From Schistocerca nitens (Eukaryota > Arthropoda > Insecta > Orthoptera > Acrididae): 64,000 nucleotides of DNA. Made by a program: the position numbers and the translations under genes. Below the pieces are notes generated by a model that had not been told where the DNA came from, ran no database searches, and worked only from the letters and a program-made list of their open reading frames with translations. The DNA lies in assembly GCF_023898315.1 (NCBI RefSeq), contig NC_064615.1, forward strand, positions 4,784,501 through 4,848,500. The letters are read 5' to 3'. Positions 10,233-22,200 of the stretch are shown here, in pieces; positions within the stretch are counted from its first letter, which is position 1; each line of letters begins with the position of its first letter.

Positions 10233-13200
10233 TCCTGGAAATTGAAATAAGAACACCGTGAATTCATTGTCCCAGGAAGGGGAAACTTTATTGACACATT
10301 CCTGGGGTCAGATACATCACATGATCACACTGACAGAACCACAGGCACATAGACACAGGCAACAGAGCATGCACAATGTCGGCACTAGTACAGTGTATAT
10401 CCACCTTTCGCAGCAATGCAGGCTGCTATTCTCCCATGGAGACGATCGTAGAGATGCTGGATGTAGTCCTGTGGAACGGCTTGCCATGCCATTTCCACCT
10501 GGCGCCTCAGTTGGACCAGCGTTCGTGCTGGACGTGCAGACCGCGTGAGACGACGCTTCATCCAGTCCCAAACATGCTCAATGGGGGACAGATCCGGAGA
10601 TCTTGCTGGCCAGGGTAGTTGACTTACACCTTCTAGAGCACGTTGGGTGGCACGGGATACATGCGGACGTGCATTGTCCTGTTGGAACAGCAAGTTCCCT
10701 TGCCGGTCTAGGAATGGTAGAACGATGGGTTCGATGACGGTTTGGATGTACCGTGCACTATTCAGTGTCCCCTCGACGATCACCAGTGGTGTACGGCCAG
10801 TGTAGGAGATCGCTCCCCACACCATGATGCCGGGTGTTGGCCCTGTGTGCCTCGGTCGTATGCAGTCCTGATTGTGGCGCTCACCTGCACGGCGCCAAAC
10901 ACGCATACGACCATCATTGGCACCAAGGCAGAAGCGACTCTCATCGCTGAAGACGACACGTCTCCATTCGTCCCTCCATTCACGCCTGTCGCGACACCAC
11001 TGGAGGCGGGCTGCACGATGTTGGGGCGTGAGCGGAAGACGGCCTAACGGTGTGCGGGACCGTAGCCCAGCTTCATGGAGACGGTTGCGAATGGTCCTCG
11101 CCGATACCCCAGGAGCAACAGTGTCCCTAATTTGCTGGGAAGTGGCGGTGCGGTCCCCTACGGCACTGCGTAGGATCCTACGGTCTTGGCGTGCATCCGT
11201 GCGTCGCTGCGGCCCGGTCCCAGGTCGACGGGCACGTGCACCTTCCGCCGACCACTGGCGACAACATCGATGTACTGTGGAGACCTCACGCCCCACGTGT
11301 TGAGCAATTCGGCGGTACGTCCACCCGGTCTCCCGCATGCCCATTATACGCCCTCGCTCAAAGTCCGTCAACTGCACATACGGTTCACGTCCACGCTGTC
11401 GCGGCATGCTACCAGTGTTAAAGACTGCGATGGAGCTCCGTATGCCACGGCAAACTGGCTGACACTGACGGCGGCGGTGCACAAATGCTGCGCAGCTAGC
11501 GCCATTCGACGGCCAACACCGCGGTTCCTGGTGTGTCCGCTGTGCCGTGCGTGTGATCATTGCTTGTACAGCCCTCTCGCAGTGTCCGGAGCAAGTATGG
11601 TGGGTCTGACACACCGGTGTCAATGTGTTCTTTTTTCCATTTCCAGGAGTGTATATTCTGTGTGTGTGTGTGTACATATACAGAGTATTCATTTTAACTG
11701 AAGACATTGAAGTATCTCGAAAACTACATATCAGATGAAAAAAAGTTATAATTGTTTGTCTCGGCGGGGGCACTGATAAGATACCACACTCGATCCCCCA
11801 CGCAACCACGTGCGAGGGGGGTGTCGGACAACTTTGAACTCTTTAATGGGACCTCCCCCCCCCTTTTATGGCAGATTATGATTCGACTGCAAAATCTACA
11901 TATGCTTTGGATGAAACATTTTCTTCGTTTCGCCACAGATGGTGCTGTAATCGGAATAATTGAAATCGGTACTAACCGTAATTTACGACATGCCTTTAAA
12001 TATCCAACGGCACGTGGGACGCCACCCCATGCTGCGAGGGCAGTACAGGCCAGTATTTCATAACTTGCACTTGGAAACCCCATTCGCAACGCTGTATTCC
12101 TCCGACATATCGAGCAGGGCGCTAACCGACGCGCCACTATCGCTGCGGCTCGAGGCGAACGCAACTCTAATTTTCCAATTAGAGTAAGTGTTCTATCGTT
12201 GTGCCGCCAACTTCAGTACACTCATTGATCCGCTTTACAAAAAACTGTACACAGAACACAAGTATATCTGCGGGAATGTCAGCACAGGCATTTCCGATGC
12301 AGTAGACCATGTCTTCAGAGCCTGTCGACACTCGGTGGTACACCCTGTCTTTTAAATATCCCCACAGAAGGAAACCCGGCGACGTCAATTCCGGCGACCT
12401 AGGGGGCCAATTAACCTCTGAAGATCGACTGACCAGTGTGAACACAGTCTAATTCCTCCCATGCTTCAATTGTCTCGCTGGACAGCCGTCGAGGTGGAAC
12501 TAAGTACCTTGCCGAACGTCCAGCACAACATACTGTGGGTTCTGGTGCACCGGCGCTAGCACAGCTACTCATGTTCATAAATTGAGGATAATGCTGATAC
12601 CCGGTGAAACAACGCTCTGGTACTGAGCGAGGTGGCGCAGTGGTTAGCACACTGGACTCGCATTCGGGAGGACGACGGTTCAATCCCACGTCCGGCCATC
12701 CTGATTTAGGTTTTCCGTGATTTCCCTAAATCGCTCCAGGCAAATCCCTGGATGGTTCCTTTGAAAGGGCACGGCCGACTTCCTTCCCCGTCCTTCCCTA
12801 ATCCGATGAGACCAATGAACTCGCTGTTTGGTCTCTTCCCGCAAACAATCCAATACAATCTAACGCTCTGGTGGGCGGTTTTCGAGTTGAAATCACCTCG
12901 GGGTATGACCATGCGGTGCATTTGACCTGCGGTCGTCGCACGGTGGTGCTGGCAGCAGTCCACATATGCACAGTTCTGTTGGTGCATATCAGAGTAGGGT
13001 TCAGCGAGTAAGTGTGCAGACGTTTTCAGACGTGCTAATGGTATCTGTGTGTTGAAAATGGACCAGAGAACACATACTGATGACCCTGTGAGGGGTAGAA
13101 TACTAGGGCGACTGGAGGCTGGTCAAACACTGCAGGTCGTAGCACGGGCCCTCCGTTTGCCACAAAGTGTGATCTCAAGATTATGGCGACGACTCCAGCA

Positions 13201-16200
13201 GACAGGCAACGTGTCCAGACGCTACAGTACGGGACGTCCACAGTATACAACACCAATGGAAGACCGATATCTCACCATCAATGCCCGCAGAGGTCAAGGA
13301 GTACTGCAGGTAGCCTTGCTCGGGACCTTAACGCAGCCACTGCAACAGTTGTCTCCAGACACACAGTCTACAGACGACTGAACAGGCATGGTTTATTCGC
13401 CCAGAGACCTGTAAGGTGCATTCCACTGACCCCTGGCCACAGGAGAGCCCGTAAAGCCTGGTGTCAAGGACACAGTACATGGTCGTTGGAACAGTGGTCC
13501 CAGGTTATGTTCACGGACGAGTCCAGGTATAGTCTGAACAGTGATTCTCACCCGGGTTTTCATCTGGCGTGAACCAAGGACCAGGTACCACCCCCTTAAT
13601 GTCCTTGAAAGGGACCTGTATGGAGGTCGTGGTTTGATGGTGTGCGGTGGGATTATGATTGGTGCTCGTACAGCCCTGCATGTCTTTGACAGAGGAACTG
13701 TAACAGGTCAGGTGTATTGGGACGTCATTTTGCAACAGGATGTCCGCCTTTTCAGGGGTGCAGTGGGTCCCACCTTCCTCCTGATGCATGATAACGCACG
13801 GCCCCACCGAGCTGCCACCATGGAGGAGTACCTTGAAACAGAAGTTATCAGGCGAATGGAGTGGCCTGCCTGTTCTCCAAACCTAAACCCCATCGAGCAC
13901 GACTGGGATGCTCTTGGTCGACGTATCGCTGCAAGTCTTCAAACCCCTAAGACACATCAGGAGCTCCGACAGGCGCTGGTGCAAGAATGGGAGGCTATAC
14001 CCCAGCAACTGCTCGACCACCTGATCCAGAGTATACTAACCCGTTGTGCGGCCTGTGTACGTGTGCATGGTGATCATATCCCATACTGATGTCGGGGCAC
14101 ATGCGCAGGAAACAGTGGCGTTTTGTAGTACATGCGTTTCGTGACGGTTTTCTCAACTTATCACCAATATCGTGGACTGACAGATCTGTGTCGCGTGTGT
14201 TCCCTATGCGCCTATGCTAGGAGCGCCGGTTTTGTGTAATGCCACGTTGTGTGGCACCACATTCTGGAATTATCCTTAATTTATGAGCATGAGTGTATTT
14301 CATCAGCTAATCCTGTAACACGTTTGCTTCGTTTCCTTTTGTCGGTCTGTATGCTGCCATCACACATAAAGGCGTTTACAACCTTGTAAAAGAACGAACG
14401 AGACTGGACTTTCCTTGGAAAACATTTGGTATACAAGGCAACACGAGCCTCAACAATTCTACATTCTCCGTAAATCAGGATTGTTTCAATTTGTTCTCCT
14501 GTGGCTGCAACATTCATCGTCCACTTGTACGTCTTTTCTCCAGATCATAGGAAGATGAACTGGCAGTAAACACTGGGCAAGTATTGTATGTTTAGAGCTC
14601 CCATTTTTTCTACGTCTGCAAGATACACGAGCTGCCGCCGTAATGTACTGTTGTCTGTTATGCTACTTCGTAGTTCGCTACAAGGCCACGGTGGTGCATC
14701 GATTAGTCCTCTGTTCGATATGTCGGACGAATACAACGTCGCGAATGGGGTTTCCAGTTAGAAGTTATGAAATACTGGCCAGTCATACCTTCGCAGCATG
14801 GAGGTTGTGTCCCACGTGCCGTTGGATGTTCAAGGGCTGTTGAGTAGCATGTCGTAAATTGCGATTGTCTACCCATTTCTATTCCTCCGATTGCAGCGCC
14901 ATCTGTGGTGAATGGAAGAAAATGCTTCAGACAAACCGTATGTAGATTTTGCTGTAGAATTGTAATCCGCTTTAAAAAACGGGGTGGGGTGGCGGGTCGG
15001 GTGTGGTATCGTTGGATATTCCTCTCCGAGACAAACAAAGTGGAACTATAACTTTTTTTATCCGATGTGTAGTTTTGAGATATTTCAGTGTCCTCAGTTA
15101 ATGTGGGCACCTTGATATACAGGGTGGTCCATTGATAGTGACCGGTCTAAATACCTCATGAAATAAGCATCATACGAAAAAACTACAAAGACGAAACTCG
15201 TCTAGTTTGAAGGGGAAACCAGATGGCGCTATGGTTGGCCCACTAGATGGCGCTGCCATAGGTCAAACGGATATCACCTGCGTTTTTTTAAATAGGAACC
15301 CCCATTTTTATTACATATTCGTGTAGTACGTAAAGAAATATGTATGGTTTAGTTGGACTATTTTTTTCGCTTTTTGGTACATGGCGCTGTAATAGTCACA
15401 AACGTATAAGTACGTGGTATTACGTAACATTCCGCCAGTGCGGACGGTATTTGCTTCGTGATACATTTCAATGGACCGTTTACCATCGATATCGTGTTGA
15501 TGTATGGCTATTGATCAAAATGCCCAACAGGCGTGTGCTATGTATGCTGCTCGGTATCCTGGACGACATCAAGTAAGTGTCCGGAGCGTTCGCCGGATAG
15601 TTACGTTATTTAAGGAAACAGGAAGTGTTCAGACACATGTGAAACGTCAGCCACGACCTGCAACAAATGATGATGCCCAAGTAGGTGTTTTAGCTGCTGT
15701 TGCGGCTAATCCGCACATCAGTAGCAGACATATTGCGCGAGAATTGCGAATCTCATAAACGTCGGTGTCGAGAATGCTACATCAACATCGATTGCACCCG
15801 TACCATATTTCTATGCACCAGGAATTGCATGGCGACGACTTTGAACCTCGTGTACAGTTCTGCCACTGGGCACAAGAGAAATTACGGGACGATGCCAGAT
15901 TTTCTGCACGCGTTCTATTTAGCGACGAAGCGTCATTCGCCAACAGCGGTAACGTAAACCGGTATAATATGCACTTTTGGGCAACGGAAAATCCACGATG
16001 GCTGCGACAAGTGGAGCATCAGCGACCTTGACGGGTTAATGTATGGTGCGGCATTATGGCAGGAAGGATAATTGGCCCCCACTTTATCGATGGCAGTTTA
16101 AATGGTGCAATGTTGATTTCCTACGTAATGTTCTACCGATGTTACTACAAGATGTTTCACTGCATGACAGAATGGTGATGCACTTCCAACATGGTGGATG

Positions 16201-19200
16201 TCCGTCACATAGCTCGCGTGCGGTTGAAGCGGTATTGAATAGCATATTTCATGGCAGGATCTGCCGTCCCCGGATTTTCTTCTGTGGGGAAAGTTGAAGG
16301 ATATTTGCTATCGTGATCCACCGACAACGTCTGACAACATGCGTCAGCGCATTGTCAATGCATGTGTGAGCATTACGGAAGGCGAACTACTCGCTGTTGA
16401 GAGGAATGTCGTTACACGTATTGGCAAATGCATTGAGGTTGACGGACATCATTTTGAGCATTATTTGCATTAATGTGGTATTTACAGGTAATCAATCTGT
16501 AACAGCGTGCATTCTCAGAAATGATAAGTTCACAAAGGTACATGTATCACATTGGATCAACCGAAATAAAATGTTCAAACGTACCTACTTTCTGTATTTT
16601 AATTTAAAAAACCTACCTGTTACCAACTGTTCATCTAAAATTGTGAGCTATATGTTTGTGACTATTACAGCGCCATCTATCACAAAGTGAAAAAAGTGGT
16701 CCAACTAAAACATTCATATTTCTTTACGTACTACTCGAATATGTAATAAAAAATGGGGGTACCTATGTAAACAGCGCAGTTGATATCCTTTTGGCCTATG
16801 GCAACGCCATGTAGCGGGCCAACCATAGCGCCATCTGGTTTCCCCCTTCAAACTAGACGAGTTTTGTTCTTTGTAGTTTTTTCGTTTGACGCTTATTTCG
16901 TGAGATATTTGGCTCGGCCACGATCAATGGACCACCCTGTATACATATATATAAAGTTTTGGTAAAAGTGGGCAGGAAATCGAGATGATTGGTTTTTAAC
17001 GATTCGCCTATCTTTGTGGCAGATATAGTTACAAGGAAACAACTACAGCATTGGCGGATTGGTATATCTTTAAGAGGATTGGTCGCCGACATTCTTGGCG
17101 GAAATAGGTGAGCAATAAGGCCTTTACTGACCACAAATTAAAGACTTTGTCTCTGGACGAATAGCTGAACGTATCGGCACTCCGCTGGCTTTGCTCTCAA
17201 CTGGAACAACAGACTCCATTGGCTGTGTGAGGTCCAATGTTCGAGTCCTCGGGAGAGCTGTTCTAGCGCCGTAGTTGATGGCCGTAGTAGGTGTCACCGA
17301 TCTGCTCGTATCGCACAGACGTCAATGTTGAACATAATTTGCATCTTCGTCATGGTAGGACCATATGAACTAGAAATTCAGAATAGTGTTCAGATTTAAT
17401 TTCCCACGTTCGCCTGTGCACGCTCAGTTGCGTGGGCTTCTCGGTTTCACCAGTCAGACCAATTAGCGTGATCACAAGCGCAGGCTTCCGGGTCATTTGT
17501 CACCGTCAATACAATTCTTCTGTGTATGTGTCTGCATTTTCAATATGTAAAATTATTCCAGGCTTCTGCCACTGTTGCAAATGGCCTTCCTCAGGGTGTT
17601 TTGCTTAAAATGCACTCACGTACACTCAATAATTTTACTGACAACCACTCTAACAGATGTGGAGCTAGGTCGAGGTAGCCTTCACAAACTCAGGTATATG
17701 ATCATGAGCTAAAACCGACCCTTACCAAGTAACTTTGCCAACCGATAGATCACTTACCTACATCTCGTAGTTAATATTCCATGTTCGTAATTTAATGACT
17801 TATTGAGATGCTTGTTCATTCTCGTGCCTTTTTGTAATAAACTTAAGGTTACACTTAAATCATGTCTTTGATTCGAGTAGATAGTTTCTCCCTGGTCATA
17901 TCTAATAAACACATCAAAAAAAGTTTTGCATCCCCTCGGTTCCGAGAGTTCCGGAACCTGTACAGAAAATTAGAATAGGGAGAAAAATAAACATAATTTC
18001 CGCCCTTTTTATTGCTCATGTAAATCACATGTTGCTGTTGTACCACCATACTGCGAGACCTTCAGAGGTGGTGGTCCAGATTGCTGTACACATCGGTACC
18101 TCTAATACCTAGTAGCACGTCCTCTTGCATTGATGCATGCCTGTATTCCTCTTGGCATACTATCCACAAGTTCATCAAAGCACTGTTGGTCCAGATTGTT
18201 CCACTCCTCAACGGCGATACGACGTAGATTCCTCAGAGTGGTTGGTGGGTCACGTCGTCCACAAATAGCCCTTTTCAATCCATCCCAGGCATGGTAGATG
18301 AGGTTCATGTCCGGAGAGCATGCTGGCCACCCTAGTCGAGTGATGTCGTTATCCTGAAGGGGGTCATTCACAAGATGTGTACGATGCGGGCGCGAATTGT
18401 CGTCCATGAATGCGAATGCCTCGCCAATATGCTGCGGATATGGTTGCACTGTCGCTCGGAGGATGGCATTCACGTATCGTACAGTCGTTACGGCGCCTTC
18501 CATGACCACCAGCGGCGTACGTCGGCCCCATATAATGCCACCCCAAAACAGCAGGGAACCTCCACCTTGCTGCACTCACTGTACAGTGCGTCTAAGGCGT
18601 TCAACCTGACCGGATGGCCTCCAAACACGTCTCCGACGATTGTCTGGTTGAAGGCATATGCGACACTCATCGGTGAAGGGAACGTGATGCAAATCCTGAG
18701 CGGTCCATTCGGCATGTTGTTGGGCCCATCTGTACCGCCCTGCATGGTGTCGCGGTTGCAAAGATGGACCTCGCCTTGGACGTCGGGAGTGAAGTTGCGC
18801 ATCATGCAGCCTATTGCGCACAATTTGAGTCGTAACACGACGTCCTGTGGCTGCACGAAAAGCATTGTTCAACATGATGGCGTTGCTGTCAGGGTTACTG
18901 CGAGCCATAACACGTAGGTAGCGGTCATCCGCTGCAGTAGTAGCCCTTGGGGCGGCCTGAGCGAGGCATGTCATCGACAGTTCCTGCCTCTCCATATCTC
19001 CTCCATGTTCGAACAACATCGCTTTGGTTCACTCTGAGATGCCTGGACACTTCCCTTGTTGAGAGCCCTTCCTGGCACAAAGTAACAATTCGGTCGCGAT
19101 CGAAACGCGGTATTCACCGTCTAGGCATGGTTAAACTACAGACAACACGAGCCGTATATCTTCCTTCTGGGGGAATGACTGGAATTGATCGGCTGTCGAA

Positions 19201-22200
19201 CTCCCCCCCCCCCCCCCCCCCCCCGGCTAATAGGCGCTACTCAAGCATGGTTGTTTACATTTTTTTTACATCTTTGAGCGGATTTAGTGACATCTCTGAA
19301 CAGCCAAAGGGACTGTGTCTGTGGTACCATATCCACAGTCAACGTCTATCTTCAGGGGTTCTGGGAGCCGGGGTGACGTAAAACTGTTTTTGGTGTGTGT
19401 ATTTTTCAATGATAAAACGCATATTCCCCACCTTAAGGATCACTGCTAGCGCTAATCATTTCGTTACGTACATTTATTCCAGCATTGGGTCTCACGGGTG
19501 CGTCTGTATCACAATCAGTTTTTATACAACAAACTTTACTCACACACACGAGGGGTTTCCAAAGTTACACCTATTCTTGGTTCACTACTCAACGTTTGGT
19601 GCATTATATGAACTATGCGCTTGGTTTCGATGAAGCAGCACATTAAAATTTTCGTAATGGAACCATTTGCGTGTGAATTCGTTGGATTTTTGTCTTTCCG
19701 ACTCATCACTTGTGAGCTAAGGCAAGTAAATACAGGTCTGCTTGATAATGGCACACAACTTCTCAGTAAAGAGCATGTCAAAAATTTAAAAAAATTATAA
19801 TGTATTGTTTACATTGAAGACCCTGTAGCAGAAAAAAGATGGTGATGTTACGACAAAGCTGGCACTACAGGCAAGCACAACACTATTACGGTTTAGTTTA
19901 CCGCTGCTGATGAGGTCATTAAATGTGGAACACATTCGAACTGGGGGAGGAAATCGGCCGTATCGCTTTCAGAGGGAACGCCAAGGCACTAACAGACTTT
20001 GGAAAACCTGGAAAACCTGTATCTGGGTGACTCGCTGTGTAACTAAACCCCGTCCTCCTAAATGCGAGTGCAGTGTATCTTAGAAGTGCTCAAGCTTTTG
20101 AGGTAACTGTTGCTGCAGCTCGATTAGTACGAGAAAAAAAAAATACGATCGCTGTGAAGTGTAACAGCTGTGGGCTCTACAATGAGTTTTACGGTTGCTG
20201 TTTTTGAACGCTCATCAGTATGGCAGTTGTTAATGTGAAGTCTTCAGATGTAGAAAACCAAGTAGTGAACCGAATTTCATGGTCCCATTTGGAAGAACAT
20301 TGAATAGTAATTTGCACATAGGAAACGCTGTCCAGTATTGAAGCACGCACGAAAGACGAATTTTTATTCGAATTTCTTTGCGTGATTTTATTACTTTCAT
20401 TCAATAATACCTTGTGACAAATGATGTAATAAACTAATGAGTGTTATCTAAGTCTGTTGTCTTTCATGAACCTCACACAACCGATTATTGAATAATACTA
20501 ATGTTGAAACAATGCTTTACGGACAAGGCGAAGAATAATTATCAACCAAGTGTGACAATATGGCAGGAACCTTATAGCCTCATATATAAGACTATGATAA
20601 TTAGTGTTATAGCTTAAAGAATATGTGAAATATTTTTTACTCATTTTGCATTTCACGCTACAATTCGTAATTAAGTTTTTCCTGAGACGTCCGTTTCAGT
20701 ATGTGACTAGGATTATTAGATACTGTGGTTGAATTTGATTTGAATAATTTTCAAAACTTGACATTACAACGACCTTGTATGCAGTAAAATGGATAAAGCT
20801 GAAGAGTCACGCTGTCATTACATTAATGCCACATTGTCTCAACATTTTAAGTGCCTTACTTACATCCATTTTTGAAGAGTGACAAATTTCCCTGATTATT
20901 TCACTAATGTGAGACTGAATTCTTTTTCTTTTTTTTTACATTTCAGTTACATTCAAATTTTATTTCTATAGAACAGCTGACATTGAAGACACCCAGCTTG
21001 TTCTACCAAGACATGAAGCTACCCAGAAATATATTAGCATGGACAAGAAATACAGACTAAATCTTAAAGATGATCCATATGAGACGGTAAGATCACTTGT
21101 ATCTGGTTTTAAGCCAGTCCAGTTTATAGTAGATACAGCCAATTAAAATATGCCATTAAACACTGTAAAATAAAAAGAGCAACTTTTGTACAGTATTGAA
21201 GAATTATTCTCTGTTAATAGAACTGAGCTGCCGCTCAGTGCCATGAAAATAATAGCAACTCTGCGATTTAAATGCACTGTGTTGCAGTACTGATTTTATA
21301 GTTGTGTTACTATTAGTAAGTATAATGTGATCTAGTTCTTCACTCAAGTACGTTTTTGTGTGGTATACATTTTTGGTCAAATGTCCGAATGTAAAGAAAA
21401 CATGACTCCATGTAAATTACTCGACATTTTCTTGTCTGAATTTTATAATTCAAAAGAAAAGTAGAAAATGAACAAATGGAGTATCAGACTGACCAGAATG
21501 ATGTCCAGCTTCGCAAACAAGGGTTTATTTGATTTAACGTAATCGGAGTAATTTAGAAATCCTTAAACAGTGATACAAGGGAAAGTTTTTACCGAATTTT
21601 CGAAGCCAAACGAAGAGTGGGAAACTGGCAAATGAGCCATCAAACTGATCACTGACGTGTCTAGTATTGCAGAAGAGGGTTTAACTGCTTGAAAGACATC
21701 ATGGCAATTGAGAGAAACTTGATTTGAGGGAAAATTAAAATATTTCACGAACTTCTGCTGCTATCTACACTGGTGTCCAAAATGTAAAGCAACAAACCGC
21801 TATTTCCCCGTCCTGTGTCTAATTCACGACATAATCACAAAAACTGTCAAACACATGTCCGTTCCATCGTATTCTGCACGGAAGATGGTATTCCGATCAA
21901 CGGATAACCATGGCAACGATGACGTCAGTGCACCTATGAAACGAGGTAGTGTTCATCGGATAGCCCCACATCCACAGTCGTTGTGTACACAGACCAGACG
22001 GTGCTGTGTGCCACAGAGAAGATGCCTGTTAGACTCTCTGCAGTTGAGGGCCAGAGACAGGAAGGAAGGAGAACAGTCATAAGCTGATGTGGCCCGACAG
22101 CTTAGTGTGAATCGTCCTGTCGTTTCTCGGATGTGGCGACAGTGTATACAAACCGAAACTGTATCCCAAAGACCAGGGCAGAGCCGAGAGCCGCCCACTT

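Larger units (their letters stand above)
11681..15114 (-). mobile_element. Mariner-like (DUF4817-type) element with ~480-bp inverted ends, nested insertions
   Basis: The left arm 11681-12180 and right arm about 14640-15114 are inverted copies. Shared blocks include TTTTAACTGAAGACATTGAA with its mirror, CTACATATCAGATGAAAAAA with its mirror, and a GCGCCATCTGTGG-type block. TA flanks both ends. The minus-strand transposase N-terminus is at 14281-14517 and the C-terminus at 12179-12445. Between them lie a SINE (12622-12861) and a Tc1-like element (about 12985-14270). The element is dead. The next element starts within a few bases of its right end. Confidence 0.8.
17909..19399 (-). mobile_element. 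Tc1-like transposon relic with inverted ends
   Basis: The left end CACATCAAAAAAAGTTTTGC (17910) mirrors the right end GACGTAAAACTGTTTTTGGT (about 19374-19393), and GGTTCCGAGAG mirrors GGTTCTGGGAG. Minus-strand transposase frames fill 18102-19019. A 24-base C tract (about 19202-19225) lies between the gene and the right end. Confidence 0.85.

Noticed and set aside
10872-11701. Long plus-strand frames across the Tc1-like element
   Set aside because: They are antisense shadows of the GC-rich transposase gene and contain no known domain.
10385-11809. 474-residue reading of the Tc1-like transposase
   Set aside because: The extra 134 N-terminal residues come from the element's 5' UTR and flank and have no domain; the Met at 11407 gives the normal family length.
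17140-17290. Further tRNA-derived SINE
   Set aside because: Only a B-box-like string is convincing; the A box, tail and target duplication are missing.
20971-20976. Alternative splice acceptor CTATAG just upstream of exon 2
   Set aside because: It would join exon 1 out of frame with the long conserved-looking reading; the AG six bases later keeps frame.
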